From: Candidatus Marimicrobium litorale
GTDB lineage: Bacteria; Pseudomonadota; Gammaproteobacteria; Pseudomonadales; Halieaceae
Reading direction: 5' to 3'
Length of the DNA stretch: 64,000 bases
Assembly: GCF_026262645.1 (NCBI RefSeq)
Contig: NZ_SHNO01000001.1
Location: forward strand, 2,790,001 to 2,854,000
Each line of letters starts with the position of its first letter. Position 1 is the stretch's first letter. The translations under genes were made by a program, and so were the position numbers. Below, piece after piece: positions 1 through 9,354 of this stretch. The notes beneath the pieces were generated by a model that did no database searches, was not told where the DNA came from, and was given only the letters and a program-made list of their open reading frames with translations.

Positions 1-336
1 GGTCCCTATTCACAGGCGGTCAAAGTAGGTAACACCGTGTGGCTATCCGGTCAGATTCCGCTGATACCCGGCACGTCTGAGTTGGTCAGTGATAATATCA
101 AAGACCAGGCCACACAGGCCTTCAACAACCTTGCTGCGATAGCCGTGGCAGCCGGAGGCAGCCTGGACAAGGCGGTCAAAATCAATATATCGCTGGTAGA
201 CCTCTCCCACTTCGCCAGCGTGAACGAGATCATGGCGAACTTTATTTCGCCGCCTTTTCCGGCCCGCGCCTGCGTGCAGGTAGCCGCACTGCCCAAGGGA
301 GCGCAGATCGAAATCGAGGCTATTCTCGTCCTGTAG
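1..336 (+). CDS. ridA: RidA family enamine/imine deaminase, 5' end missing
   Basis: The frame is open from base 1 to a stop at 334-336 and gives 111 residues; RidA proteins are about 128 residues, so roughly the first 16 lie outside the window. The C-terminal block with FPARACVQVAALPKGAQIEIEA carries the family's conserved arginine and the glutamate of the EIEA strand. RidA hydrolyses reactive 2-aminoacrylate-type enamines/imines made by PLP enzymes, as a cytosolic trimer. In pseudomonads a ridA gene lies beside spoT near recG-oxyR, so spoT may be just upstream here (inference). Confidence 0.9.
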   Translation, partial: GPYSQAVKVGNTVWLSGQIPLIPGTSELVSDNIKDQATQAFNNLAAIAVAAGGSLDKAVKINISLVDLSHFASVNEIMANFISPPFPARACVQVAALPKGAQIEIEAILVL

Positions 337-368
337 CCCAACGCCCCTGCGTGATGCGCTGAACTAGA

Positions 369-1271
369 TCAGGCACTTTCCGGCACATTGCCGGGGTGAT
401 CGTGGAGCGCAAGCAACGCGCTATACCCCGCTTTGTAGTCCGGGTATATTAATTGGTAGCCACTGTCGCGCAGTTTTCGGTTCAGGCACCGCTTGTGCCC
501 CGCACGATTGTGTCGCGTGGGGTCACTGGCGGCATCGGGCAGCGCGCTTTCCAGCTCAGCCACTCCCATTTGTGCTGCCAGCCAGGACTCGACTGCGTAG
601 CGAGGGGAGGGCTGGTTATCCACACCAATATAAACAGGCTCCAGGTCAGCACCGATCTCTGACTGCTGCAACAGGTACGCAAGAAATCCGGCACAATCTT
701 CCCGATGAATGCGGTTGGTGTAGCTCACCGGCCGAGGGGGGCACAATTCACCGCGGCGCACCCGTGACAACAGCCTGCCGCCCGGAATACCGTAGATGCC
801 GGCAAACCGCACCACCGACGCACGATGCCCTGAATCCAGCAATTGCCGCTCCGACTCGATGATTGCCTGGGCCCATGGGTCGTCACGAGACAATGCGCTG
901 TCCTCGTCAACCCAGCCTCCCTCCGATTCGGCAAATACTCGCGTACTGCTGGCCATCAGAATACACCGCGGGCGATGCTCACCCAGCCCGCAGAGAAGGT
1001 TTGTCATGGCCTGCTGGAACCCTTTGACGTAACCCGCTGTAGACCGGTCAGGGGGATTAAATGTGGCAAGCACAAAGTCCGGCGCCAGAGTCGCGGCAAA
1101 ATCCAGACTTCCCGGCAGGGTATAGTCCCCAGACCGGGCATTGATCTGCAATGGCAACTTGGCAACATTGCGCCGCAGCCCGGTGACTTCCCAGTCGCGT
1201 TCCGCCAACAGGGACCCTGCACGAATGCCAAGGTCGCCGCAGCCTACAATTAGAACAGAACTGCTCTTCAT
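369..1271 (-). CDS. NAD(P)-dependent SDR family protein (YeeZ-like epimerase/dehydratase fold)
   Basis: Predicted 300-residue Rossmann protein. The N-terminus has the dinucleotide-binding glycine motif VGCGDLG right after the first strand, and mid-protein SSTRVFAESEGGWVDE resembles the atypical extended SDR group of E. coli YeeZ. The classical YxxxK pair is not obvious: the equivalent region reads AIIESERQLL, so catalysis by the usual SDR mechanism is uncertain. An in-frame GTG lies 15 bases further upstream, but the ATG at 1271 has a GAGAG ribosome-binding element at good spacing and was chosen. It is divergent from oxyR. Substrate unknown. Confidence 0.75.
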   Translation of the reverse strand: MKSSSVLIVGCGDLGIRAGSLLAERDWEVTGLRRNVAKLPLQINARSGDYTLPGSLDFAATLAPDFVLATFNPPDRSTAGYVKGFQQAMTNLLCGLGEHRPRCILMASSTRVFAESEGGWVDEDSALSRDDPWAQAIIESERQLLDSGHRASVVRFAGIYGIPGGRLLSRVRRGELCPPRPVSYTNRIHREDCAGFLAYLLQQSEIGADLEPVYIGVDNQPSPRYAVESWLAAQMGVAELESALPDAASDPTRHNRAGHKRCLNRKLRDSGYQLIYPDYKAGYSALLALHDHPGNVPESA

Positions 1272-1345
1272 ATTATTGTCTCTCACTGGTTACACTAAGG
1301 GCCTTTGAACAAGGCTCCTCGCAGCCAAGGGCACGGCTTACGCCT

Positions 1346-2257
1346 ATGACATTAACAGAATTACGCTACCTTGTGGCACTGGCAGAGACAGGACATTTTC
1401 GCAAGGCCGCAGAGCAATGCAGTGTCAGCCAGCCTACCTTGAGTATCGCTATCAAAAAGCTGGAGTCAGAACTGGGGATCAGCCTGTTTGAACGGGCTCG
1501 CCATAAGGTTGCCACTACCCCTACGGGAGACGGGATTGTAGACCAGGCGCGGTCGGTCCTCAACGCAGTGCAGGGTCTTTACGATCTGGCTGAACTGGGC
1601 AAGGACCCGTCGGGCAGCGTGCTCTCCGTAGGCGCAATTTACACGGTGGGGCCTTATCTATTTCCCCAGATGGTCAGCGCTATGCAGGAATCGGCGCCCC
1701 AGATGCCTTTGTACATAGAAGAAAGTTACACACACATCCTCCGCGGTAAACTAAGCGGGGGAGACCTGGATGCGATCTTCGTCGCACTACCTTTCGAAGA
1801 CGTTGATGTCGTAACACGCGCGCTCTTCGATGAACCCTTTGTCGTTGTGGCACCTCGGGGACATCTCCTCGCGGGCGAGCGCGCTATCGCACCATGTGCA
1901 CTGGCAGATCATCGCGTATTGCTTATGGGTGAGGGTCACTGTTTTCGAGACCAAGTACTGGAGGCCTGTCCGGGCCTGGCGGACGCGGTAAGAGAGCAGG
2001 CCGCCAAGGGGGAAGCGCCGGTCGAGGGTAGCTCATTGGAAACGCTAAAGCACATGGTGGCCAGTGGCCTGGGCATTACAGTCTTGCCGAAGTCAGCGGC
2101 TCTGGACTCGGGCTATGACAAGAATAACGTGGTTGTGATCCCTTTCCTGGACCCACCGCCCTCACGCCGTATCGCGCTCGCCTGGCGGGCCAGCTTTCCG
2201 CGCCCGGAGGCAATTGACCTTTTGATCAACGCCCTGCGAGCCCGGCCGCTATCTTGA
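1346..2257 (+). CDS. oxyR: OxyR, hydrogen peroxide-sensing LysR-type regulator
   Basis: 303 residues. An N-terminal LysR helix-turn-helix (about residues 1-60) is followed by a periplasmic-binding-like sensor domain. The peroxide-sensing cysteines are visible in GHCFRDQVLEAC and fall at Cys199 and Cys208, the same numbers as in E. coli OxyR, where H2O2 oxidises them to a disulfide that activates antioxidant genes. The stop overlaps the TTG start of recG by four bases, so the two are probably translated from one message. This oxyR-recG pairing is also seen in pseudomonads. Confidence 0.95.
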   Translation: MTLTELRYLVALAETGHFRKAAEQCSVSQPTLSIAIKKLESELGISLFERARHKVATTPTGDGIVDQARSVLNAVQGLYDLAELGKDPSGSVLSVGAIYTVGPYLFPQMVSAMQESAPQMPLYIEESYTHILRGKLSGGDLDAIFVALPFEDVDVVTRALFDEPFVVVAPRGHLLAGERAIAPCALADHRVLLMGEGHCFRDQVLEACPGLADAVREQAAKGEAPVEGSSLETLKHMVASGLGITVLPKSAALDSGYDKNNVVVIPFLDPPPSRRIALAWRASFPRPEAIDLLINALRARPLS

Positions 2258-4323
2258 CACAGCACATCGCCAATCAATCCGTTGAGATACTGCACGGCGT
2301 CGGGCCGGCACTCGCCGGCAAGCTTGCCGACTACGGTGTCCGAAGCCTTCAGGATCTGCTTTTCCACTTGCCACTGCGCTATCAGGATCGAACCCGCATT
2401 ACACCTATCGCCACCGCCCGAGAGGGTGATGATATTGTTGTTGAGGGTGATGTGATGGCCGCGGACGTGGTGTTTGGCAGACGTCGCAGTCTTGTTGTGC
2501 GCTTACAGGACGGCAGCGGCACGCTGACCTTGAGATTTTTTCATTTCTCGGCCGCACAGAAAAACAATCTCTCCTGCGGGACGCGACTGCGTTGCTTCGG
2601 TCAAGCACGCAGAGGCAGCAGCGGCATCGAGATGTATCATCCCGAATACCGGCAAGTTCTGGACGAAGATTCACCCGTGGATACTTCGCTGACACCGATC
2701 TACCCGACCACCTCGGGCATTGGGCAGAGCCAGTGGCGCAAGCTGTGTGCTCAGGCCGTGGCGAGGCTTGAAGGGGAGGAAGTCCACGAACTACTGCCCC
2801 CCAACGAGCGCTACCCCTACGAGCTGACGCGGGCCCTGCACTACCTGCATGCACCTCCACCGGACGCGCCGCTGGAACAACTGCGCGAGGGGCGCCACCC
2901 TGCACAACTGCGCCTGGCACTGGAGGAACTGGTCGCTCACAACCTGTCCCTCTGCAGACTGCGTGAAAATCAGCAAAGGGAAGGCGCGCCGGCATTGCCT
3001 TCCCAACCCCAACAGCTGGACGCGTTTTTTGCCGCGCTGCCCTTCAACCCAACCGGCGCTCAACGGCGGGTACTGTCAGAGATCGCAGCAGATCTTGCCA
3101 AGCCATTACCCATGATGCGGCTGGTGCAGGGTGATGTGGGCTCGGGAAAGACTCTCGTGGCCGCAGGGGCTGCATTACAAGCGATCTGCAACGGCTACCA
3201 GGTTGCCCTGATGGCACCTACCGAAATCCTTGCGGAACAGCACCGCCATAATTTCCAGCAATGGTTCGAGCCTTTGGGTATCACGATGGAGTGGCTCAGT
3301 GGTCGCTCCAAGGGCAAACGACGAGCGCGCGCTCTCGCGCGCATGGTATCCGGAGAAGCGAGCCTGGTGATCGGTACCCATGCCCTGTTTCAGGATGACG
3401 TCGAATTTTCGCGTCTTGGATTGGTTGTCGTCGACGAACAGCACCGTTTCGGTGTGCACCAGCGCCTTGCACTGACACGAAAATCCTCCCCCGAGGAGGG
3501 GCAGCCCCATCAACTCATCATGACGGCTACGCCGATACCCCGAACACTGTCGATGGTCGCCTACGCAGATCTTGATGTCTCCATTATCGACGAACTGCCT
3601 CCGGGAAGATCGCCGGTAGGTACCGCGCTGATCGACAGCAGCCGGCGCGCAGAGGTGGTTAACCGGGTGGCGGCAGCCTGTGCGGAAGGTCGTCAGGCCT
3701 ACTGGGTATGCACACTTATCGAGGAAAGCGACACACTGCAAGCACAAGCGGCTGAAGCGACAGCGACAGAATTGCAGCAGGCGCTGCCGGCTCTGAGGAT
3801 CGGCCTCGTTCACGGGCGGCTCAAGCCTGCAGAAAAGGAGCTGGTCATGTCCGCATTCAAGAGTGGAGAGGTATCGCTGCTGGTGGCCACAACTGTTATC
3901 GAAGTGGGCGTCGATGTTGCCAACGCCAGCCTGATGGTTATCGAAAACCCGGAACGCCTGGGCCTCGCACAGTTGCACCAGCTGCGCGGCAGAGTAGGGC
4001 GGGGCGAGCAGGCGAGTCACTGCGTATTGCTGTATCAGTCGCCCCTCTCGGCGAACGGTCGTCAGCGTTTGTCGGTACTGCGTGAGAGCACAGACGGTTT
4101 TTACATCGCGGAGAAAGACCTGCAGCAGAGAGGGCCAGGAGAGGTGCTAGGCACGAGACAGACTGGCCTCATGGAGTTCCGGATAGCCGAGCTGCCTGCC
4201 CACAATCATCTGTTGGACGATGTTCAGTCTATCTCGGACACTATCCGCCAAACCCGCCCCGAGCTGGCGGAGCCACTGATCACACGCTGGACAGGCAGTC
4301 GACAGCACTTCGCCAAAGTATGA
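2254..4323 (+). CDS. recG: RecG, ATP-dependent DNA helicase
   Basis: 689 residues, close to the 693 of E. coli RecG. The N-terminal wedge/OB domain is followed by a superfamily 2 helicase core: Walker A GDVGSGKT near residues 293-300, DEQH box at 394-397, motif III TATPIPRTL, and the C-terminal HQLRGRVGRG motif VI. RecG regresses stalled replication forks and processes Holliday junctions and R-loops. The TTG start lies inside the last codons of oxyR (overlap TTGA), implying translational coupling. The gene ends 43 bases from the convergent uup gene with no convincing terminator between. Confidence 0.97.
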   Translation: MTQHIANQSVEILHGVGPALAGKLADYGVRSLQDLLFHLPLRYQDRTRITPIATAREGDDIVVEGDVMAADVVFGRRRSLVVRLQDGSGTLTLRFFHFSAAQKNNLSCGTRLRCFGQARRGSSGIEMYHPEYRQVLDEDSPVDTSLTPIYPTTSGIGQSQWRKLCAQAVARLEGEEVHELLPPNERYPYELTRALHYLHAPPPDAPLEQLREGRHPAQLRLALEELVAHNLSLCRLRENQQREGAPALPSQPQQLDAFFAALPFNPTGAQRRVLSEIAADLAKPLPMMRLVQGDVGSGKTLVAAGAALQAICNGYQVALMAPTEILAEQHRHNFQQWFEPLGITMEWLSGRSKGKRRARALARMVSGEASLVIGTHALFQDDVEFSRLGLVVVDEQHRFGVHQRLALTRKSSPEEGQPHQLIMTATPIPRTLSMVAYADLDVSIIDELPPGRSPVGTALIDSSRRAEVVNRVAAACAEGRQAYWVCTLIEESDTLQAQAAEATATELQQALPALRIGLVHGRLKPAEKELVMSAFKSGEVSLLVATTVIEVGVDVANASLMVIENPERLGLAQLHQLRGRVGRGEQASHCVLLYQSPLSANGRQRLSVLRESTDGFYIAEKDLQQRGPGEVLGTRQTGLMEFRIAELPAHNHLLDDVQSISDTIRQTRPELAEPLITRWTGSRQHFAKV

Positions 4324-4366
4324 GCAGGGCCTGACCGGCCTTTAGACGCGCCGTTGTTTTCCCCGC

Positions 4367-6262
4367 TCAGGTAGTGCCTGCGCGATCCGACAAGCTTTCC
4401 CAGCGGGCGTACGCCATTTCGAGTTCAGCCACAATATCGGCCAGTGCCTGCAACCGGGCCTCGCTAATATCATGGCCCTGCTGGTAAAACGCAGGCGCGG
4501 CAATCTCTGCCTCCAGCTCTGATTGGCGTGCCTCCATGGCCTCAATGCCCTTTGGCAAATCGTCCAGCTCGCGTTTTTCCTTGAAGGTCAATTTTTTGCT
4601 GTCCTGCGGTTGTTCGCGGAGGCTTTTTTTGCCGGCCGGCGGCGGTTGCGCTATCGTTTTCTCGCCGCTGTGTTCGAGGCTTTGCAGTCGGCCCCCATGC
4701 TCTACCCAGTGACTATAACCGCCCACCCATTCCTCAACACCGCCGACACCGTCAAGCACCAGGATGCTGGTCACCACATTATCCATGAATTGTCGATCGT
4801 GACTGACAAGCAATACGGTACCCTCGAAACTCAACAGAATTTCCTCCAGCAACTCCAGCGTTTCGACGTCCAGGTCATTGGTCGGCTCATCCAGCACCAA
4901 TAGATTCGCGGGCTTACTGAAAAGTTTAGCTAGGATGGCGCGGCTTTGTTCGCCGCCGGAGAGTGCCTTTACCGGAGTGCGCACCCGTTCCGGTGAAAAG
5001 AGAAAATCCCCGAGATAACTAATGGCATGCCGGCGCTTGCCATCGAGCTCAATAAAATCCTGGCCACCACAGACATTGTCGATCAGATTTTTTTCCGGAT
5101 CGAGGTGTGCTCGCAGCTGATCGAAATAGGCTACCTCCAGACGTGTTCCCAATGTTACCTGGCCCGCTGTCGGGGTAAGCTCACCGACCAGGATTTTTAT
5201 CAGGGTAGATTTGCCCGACCCGTTGGCGCCAACGATACCAATACGATCACCCTGACTGACCAGCGTCGAGAACGGTTTCAGGACTGTCTTGCCCTCGTAG
5301 GCCTGTGAAACATTTTCCAGCTCCGCGACCCGCTTACCGGATCGGTCCGCAGACTCCATGTTGAAACTGGCATTACCTGTTCGCTCACGTCGGGATGCAC
5401 GCTCTACCCGCATGGCTTTCAAGGCGCGAACGCGGCCTTCATTGCGGGTTCGTCTGGCCTTGATCCCCTGTCGAATCCACTTTTCTTCTTCTGCCAAGCG
5501 CTTATCAAACAGTGCGTTTTCCCGCTCCTCGGCGGCTAATTGCTGATCGCGAAAGCGCAGAAAATCCTGGTATGTGCCCTCCCAGGCGCTCAGATGTCCA
5601 CGGTCAAGTTCGGCGATGGTTCGCGCCAGGCTTTGCAGAAACGAACGATCGTGGGTAATAAATATGATCGCGCCCGCATAGGCCTGCAATTGGTTCTCCA
5701 GCCATTCGATCGCGGGAATATCAAGGTGGTTGGTGGGTTCGTCCAGCAATAAGATATCCGGCTCGCTGACCAGCGCGGCACCCAGAGCCACGCGCCGGCG
5801 CCAGCCACCAGACAAGGTGGACATACTGGCATTCGCCGGCAGCTGCAATTGAGAGATTACGGTTTCAACTTTCTGCGCCAACCGCCAGCCGTCCTTCGCC
5901 TCCAACTCGGTCTGCACGGAGGCCATGGTGTCCATATCTCCCTCAAGGATGCTGTGATGATAGCGCTTCAGCAACTCACCCACATCCGCCAAACCTCCGG
6001 CGACAACGTCGTAAACGTCCTGCTCATCAGCACCCGGCAGTGACTGGTCCAGGTAGCTGATGCGGGTCCCGTCGCGCACCCAGCGTTTACCGCTCTCCAG
6101 AACGATATCGCCCTTGATCACTTTCATTAAGGTGCTCTTACCCGCACCATTACGCCCCAGCAGCCCGATACGGTCGCCCGGGTTTAAGTTGAACTCCACC
6201 TTGTCCAGAAGAACATGAGTGCCGTACTGGAGGCAGGCTTGATCGAGGGAAAGCAGGGGCAT
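4367..6262 (-). CDS. uup: Uup, ABC-F family ATPase
   Basis: 631 residues from the ATG at 6262; an upstream in-frame extension of 17 codons lacks family similarity and was rejected. It has two ABC cassettes with no membrane domain: Walker A GRNGAGKST near residue 36 and GANGSGKST in the second half, signatures LSGGW and LSGGEQ, and both Walker B strings ending in LDEPTN. The C-terminal 80 residues are charged and coiled-coil-like, as in Uup (635 residues in E. coli), whose C-terminal domain binds DNA. ABC-F proteins act on ribosomes, and Uup is also linked to transposon excision and fork processing. Convergent with recG. Confidence 0.93.
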   Translation of the reverse strand: MPLLSLDQACLQYGTHVLLDKVEFNLNPGDRIGLLGRNGAGKSTLMKVIKGDIVLESGKRWVRDGTRISYLDQSLPGADEQDVYDVVAGGLADVGELLKRYHHSILEGDMDTMASVQTELEAKDGWRLAQKVETVISQLQLPANASMSTLSGGWRRRVALGAALVSEPDILLLDEPTNHLDIPAIEWLENQLQAYAGAIIFITHDRSFLQSLARTIAELDRGHLSAWEGTYQDFLRFRDQQLAAEERENALFDKRLAEEEKWIRQGIKARRTRNEGRVRALKAMRVERASRRERTGNASFNMESADRSGKRVAELENVSQAYEGKTVLKPFSTLVSQGDRIGIVGANGSGKSTLIKILVGELTPTAGQVTLGTRLEVAYFDQLRAHLDPEKNLIDNVCGGQDFIELDGKRRHAISYLGDFLFSPERVRTPVKALSGGEQSRAILAKLFSKPANLLVLDEPTNDLDVETLELLEEILLSFEGTVLLVSHDRQFMDNVVTSILVLDGVGGVEEWVGGYSHWVEHGGRLQSLEHSGEKTIAQPPPAGKKSLREQPQDSKKLTFKEKRELDDLPKGIEAMEARQSELEAEIAAPAFYQQGHDISEARLQALADIVAELEMAYARWESLSDRAGTT

Positions 6263-6516
6263 GGATAACAGGCCGGTGACAACGGGCTCAGAATTGTACG
6301 TGAGAACGCACAATTACTCGAACAGATCGTCTCCTGGTTGCCAGGACAAGTTTCGTCGCACGATGCGCGTGTAATTCCTCTACTGCCCACGGCCTGTCTT
6401 GCGCCACGCAGATAAGTGCGCGTGTGCAGAGCAATTTGTGACCGACGATAAGCGCATGGTTCTGCAGAAGAGGCGTTTCAGGCCGTATGACACTCCCGTT
6501 CACGGGAAAGAGCACT

Positions 6517-7068
6517 CTATTCAGAAAAAAGGGCTTGCCAGCGACGTGCCAGCTCGCGGTTCCCGATTTTTTCGAGCGCTTCAATGTTGCGAGCAGGAAT
6601 ACGCTCCGGTTGGGGATAGTCCGCCACGGCCGCGCTGACCATATCCTCCCGCAGCAGATGTATCAGGGGGTAGGGTGAGCGGTTGCTGTAATGGCTGGCG
6701 GAGGCGGAGTCCTCACCCGCGAATACGTAGTCAGGATGAAAGCTCGCCAATTGCACAATACCTGCAAGGCCGGCCTCGTTTACCGTGTCCTCCGACACAT
6801 GCAGAAACGACAGATAATCCGAAAATTTTTGAAGTGCGAACGGAAACACCAGCAGCGTGGTTGCGACCTCCGTCTGTGCGGTGGAATACAGCATGTCCAG
6901 CTCGGTGAGGAACGCCTCGTGAAGCGCCTTTCGACCGGTTTGCTCGCAGATAACAATGCGCAGGGTCTCGCCGCCCAGCAGCGGTCGAGCGAAGGGACAA
7001 AGATTCAGGCCTACAACGAATTGATCCAGCCAAAGCCGAACCTGTTGCTCAACTTTAGCGCTCAACAC
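6517..7068 (-). CDS. DUF1415 family protein, function unknown
   Basis: 183 residues if the GTG at 7068 is used, preceded by CCAGG at normal spacing. The N-terminus VRLWLDQFVVGLNLCPFA and the later SPYPLIHLLRED are hallmarks of the DUF1415 family, typically about 185 residues. A longer reading from a TTG at 7146 would overlap the preceding gene by some 60 bases and adds non-conserved residues. The gene follows the rubredoxin-reductase gene by 19 bases on the same strand, so they are probably co-transcribed. The conserved cysteine in LCPFA could bind metal or take part in catalysis, but no function is established. Confidence 0.8.
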   Translation of the reverse strand: MLSAKVEQQVRLWLDQFVVGLNLCPFARPLLGGETLRIVICEQTGRKALHEAFLTELDMLYSTAQTEVATTLLVFPFALQKFSDYLSFLHVSEDTVNEAGLAGIVQLASFHPDYVFAGEDSASASHYSNRSPYPLIHLLREDMVSAAVADYPQPERIPARNIEALEKIGNRELARRWQALFSE

Positions 7069-7087
7069 TGCAGGCCTGGGGCCACAT

Positions 7088-8458
7088 TCAGCCCATGATA
7101 GATGGTAGTTCTTTCTGCAGGGCCATCTTCTCCTTAATTGCCCCACCTGTTAGCGCAAAGCCCAAAAGTTTGCCGTCACTGTCACGGAATTGGGCATTGA
7201 CGCTGTTGCCATCTGCCTCGATGTTCCACTCGCCTGTTGTGTCTGGCGTTACGGGGGCGACAACAACCGGGCATGCCGGTGTTTTGATTGTCACCGGCAT
7301 AGCAGGATAAACCACCTCCGTCGGCTCTCCTGCCAGCGTCTTGCCGAGGGCCTTGGCCGCTGCCATCAGGGGCGCGACGTAGACCAACACATGGCCATCC
7401 ACCTCCGCACAATCACCCATGGCATACACATTGGTCGCACTGGTTTGCAGCAAGCGGTTGGTCACAATGCCGCGCTGGGTCGCGATGCCGCTCGCCTCTG
7501 CCAGGTCCGTGCGCGGACGCACGCCAACCGCAGAGACGACGATATCCGCGTCAATCGTATCGCCATTGTTTAATGTCACTGTGACGCCATCTGCCGACTT
7601 GTTCACCTCGGTGACAAGGGGGCCAAAATGAAATTTCGCACCCTTCTCTTCCAGCGCGGCTTGCACGGCCTTGCCGGCAGTCTCTGGCAACAGTGTTGGC
7701 AGGCAGTACCCGAGAGGGTCGACGGCCTCCACCTCGAAGCCACCGTTGAGAAGGTCATTGGTGTATTCGCAGCCAATGAGGCCACCCCCGATAATGCAGA
7801 TTTTCTTCACATCGTTCTTGGCCACAGCGGTGCGGAAATCCGCGTAGTCCATGAGGTCGTTGACGGAGTAGACGAGTTCCAGACCGTCGCCCTGGATCGG
7901 CGGACGGATTACCTGAGCGCCAACCGCAAGCACCAGTTTGCTGTAATGCACCGCCGTGTCGGCATCACCGGTCTTGATCATCTGGTTGGCCGTGTCGATT
8001 TCATTGACCTTGGTCATGGTCCAGACACTGGCTTTCAGCTGGGTGCCCATTGCGCCGGCATCTGACTGAGCGAGGTCGTCCGCGGACTGATCCCGCGTGT
8101 ATCCGGTTGACAGCATCGGCTTTGAATAAGCGCGGCCATCATCAGAGGTAATCAGGATCAGGGGCGTTTCCGTATCGTGCTTCCGAAATTCCTTGGCAAC
8201 ACCATAACCCGCCAAACCGGTACCCAGAATCACCACCGGGGCGTGTTCCTTATCTACCGCAGGCTCCTGATGATGGGGTGCAGACTCCTCTACCTCGTCC
8301 TCCAGCAGTTCAAAATCCTCTTTGCCCACGCCACAATCAGGGCACAACCAGTCTTCGGGGACATCCTCCCACTTGGTGCCCGGTGCAATTCCATCATCGG
8401 GCCAGCCCAGTTTTTCATCATAGACCAGGCCACAAACAATACATTCCCACTTTTTCAT
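7088..8458 (-). CDS. Fused rubredoxin - rubredoxin/NAD+ reductase
   Basis: 456 residues in two modules. Residues 1-53 are a rubredoxin with both iron knuckles, CIVCG (Cys6/Cys9) and CPDCG (Cys39/Cys42). After an acidic linker follows an FAD/NAD(P) reductase: FAD motif GTGLAG near residue 77, NAD motif IGGGLIG mid-protein, and the AMGDCA motif near the C-terminus. Electrons should pass from NAD(P)H through FAD to the covalently attached rubredoxin. Rubredoxin systems feed alkane hydroxylases or oxidative-stress reductases; no such partner is in the window. The ATG at 8458 is preceded by GTGAGATGG; upstream in-frame codons lack similarity. Confidence 0.9.
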   Translation of the reverse strand: MKKWECIVCGLVYDEKLGWPDDGIAPGTKWEDVPEDWLCPDCGVGKEDFELLEDEVEESAPHHQEPAVDKEHAPVVILGTGLAGYGVAKEFRKHDTETPLILITSDDGRAYSKPMLSTGYTRDQSADDLAQSDAGAMGTQLKASVWTMTKVNEIDTANQMIKTGDADTAVHYSKLVLAVGAQVIRPPIQGDGLELVYSVNDLMDYADFRTAVAKNDVKKICIIGGGLIGCEYTNDLLNGGFEVEAVDPLGYCLPTLLPETAGKAVQAALEEKGAKFHFGPLVTEVNKSADGVTVTLNNGDTIDADIVVSAVGVRPRTDLAEASGIATQRGIVTNRLLQTSATNVYAMGDCAEVDGHVLVYVAPLMAAAKALGKTLAGEPTEVVYPAMPVTIKTPACPVVVAPVTPDTTGEWNIEADGNSVNAQFRDSDGKLLGFALTGGAIKEKMALQKELPSIMG

Positions 8459-8539
8459 AACCATCTCACTCTGCTGATTTTCATAGCTCCCCTGCCGACT
8501 TGCAACGCTGCGGCCGGAGGCCAAAATTCGAGACGAAAC

Positions 8540-8567
8540 ACTATAGTTCTGTACAATAATTGTGCAA
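8540..8567 (-). promoter_or_regulatory. Predicted sigma70 promoter and operator-like repeat for the rubredoxin reductase gene
   Basis: Read on the minus strand there is TTGCAC, a 16-base spacer, then TATAGT, about 80 bases before the chosen start codon. A 17-base inverted repeat, TGTACAATAATTGTGCA (8550-8566 on the plus strand, one mismatch between the eight-base arms), covers the spacer and most of the -35 element. A protein bound there would block this promoter. Prediction only. Confidence 0.5.
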
Positions 8568-8652
8568 GGATTTTCTTGCTTCAGGCGCTCTAATTCGAGC
8601 CTGTCCCGTCTTGCAAGCCCCGTTCGGATAGCGCATCCTCGCTTCTCCAAAC

Positions 8653-9321
8653 ATGGAAGGTAGACCTGTGTCTTCGAACAATCTGGCCTCGGGGGGGCCT
8701 GCACAATCCCGCCAGAGGATTACAACAGAGCCACGCTGGCAGCCGGTTCTCCGCGCTACCCATGCCCAGCTGCCCCCCGAATCGCGCCGCTGGCTCACCG
8801 ATAACGGCTCACTGACGGGTCATCTAGTCGCGTCAGGACGCGGCCAATTCGCTGTGAAGCGGCTTTATCAGGGCTGGGAGAGGCCCCTGCCCAGTGAAAG
8901 CACCCTATTGGGCATTTCACCGCGACAATTATCGCTAGTGCGGGAGGTCACGCTGATGCTGGGCCGGGACCCGGTGGTATTCGCACGGAGCATCTTTCCT
9001 ATCTCCAGTCTGGTCGGCAGCCTGGCCCACCTGAGGCGGTTACAGAGCAAATCGCTGGGTGCCATATTGTTTCGCCACCCAGGCATGCAGCGGGATCCCT
9101 TCGAAATCGCGCGAATGCCAGGTAACAGCCACTACCTGCCAGACCACCTGCGCCAGGCAGAGTCGGCCTGGGGTCGCCGCTGTCGCTTCGGAATCGAGGG
9201 AAAATCGCTTATGGTCAGCGAGGTTTTCCTCGAGTCTTTCACGCCGTGGCCGGGAGCCCTGCCGGTTCATCGCTCCCAGCGAGGTAAGGTCAACGCTGCA
9301 TTTCCATCAACAACGCAGTAA
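8653..9321 (+). CDS. ubiC: UbiC, chorismate pyruvate-lyase
   Basis: 222 residues. The region [23 protein letters not shown] matches the core of UbiC, which converts chorismate to 4-hydroxybenzoate plus pyruvate, the first committed step of ubiquinone synthesis in the cytosol. It is longer than the 165-residue E. coli enzyme because of an N-terminal stretch of about 30 non-conserved residues. A GTG at 8668 with AAGG upstream is a credible alternative start. ubiA follows after 33 bases, so product and next substrate are linked in one operon, as in many gammaproteobacteria. Confidence 0.9.
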   Translation: MEGRPVSSNNLASGGPAQSRQRITTEPRWQPVLRATHAQLPPESRRWLTDNGSLTGHLVASGRGQFAVKRLYQGWERPLPSESTLLGISPRQLSLVREVTLMLGRDPVVFARSIFPISSLVGSLAHLRRLQSKSLGAILFRHPGMQRDPFEIARMPGNSHYLPDHLRQAESAWGRRCRFGIEGKSLMVSEVFLESFTPWPGALPVHRSQRGKVNAAFPSTTQ

Positions 9322-9354
9322 GCTGGGCAGACTGCACCACCAGATCTGGATTAA

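Noticed and set aside
616-624. Exact DnaA box TTATCCACA
   Set aside because: Single copy inside the SDR coding sequence, 46 kb from the origin; about the number expected by chance in 64 kb.
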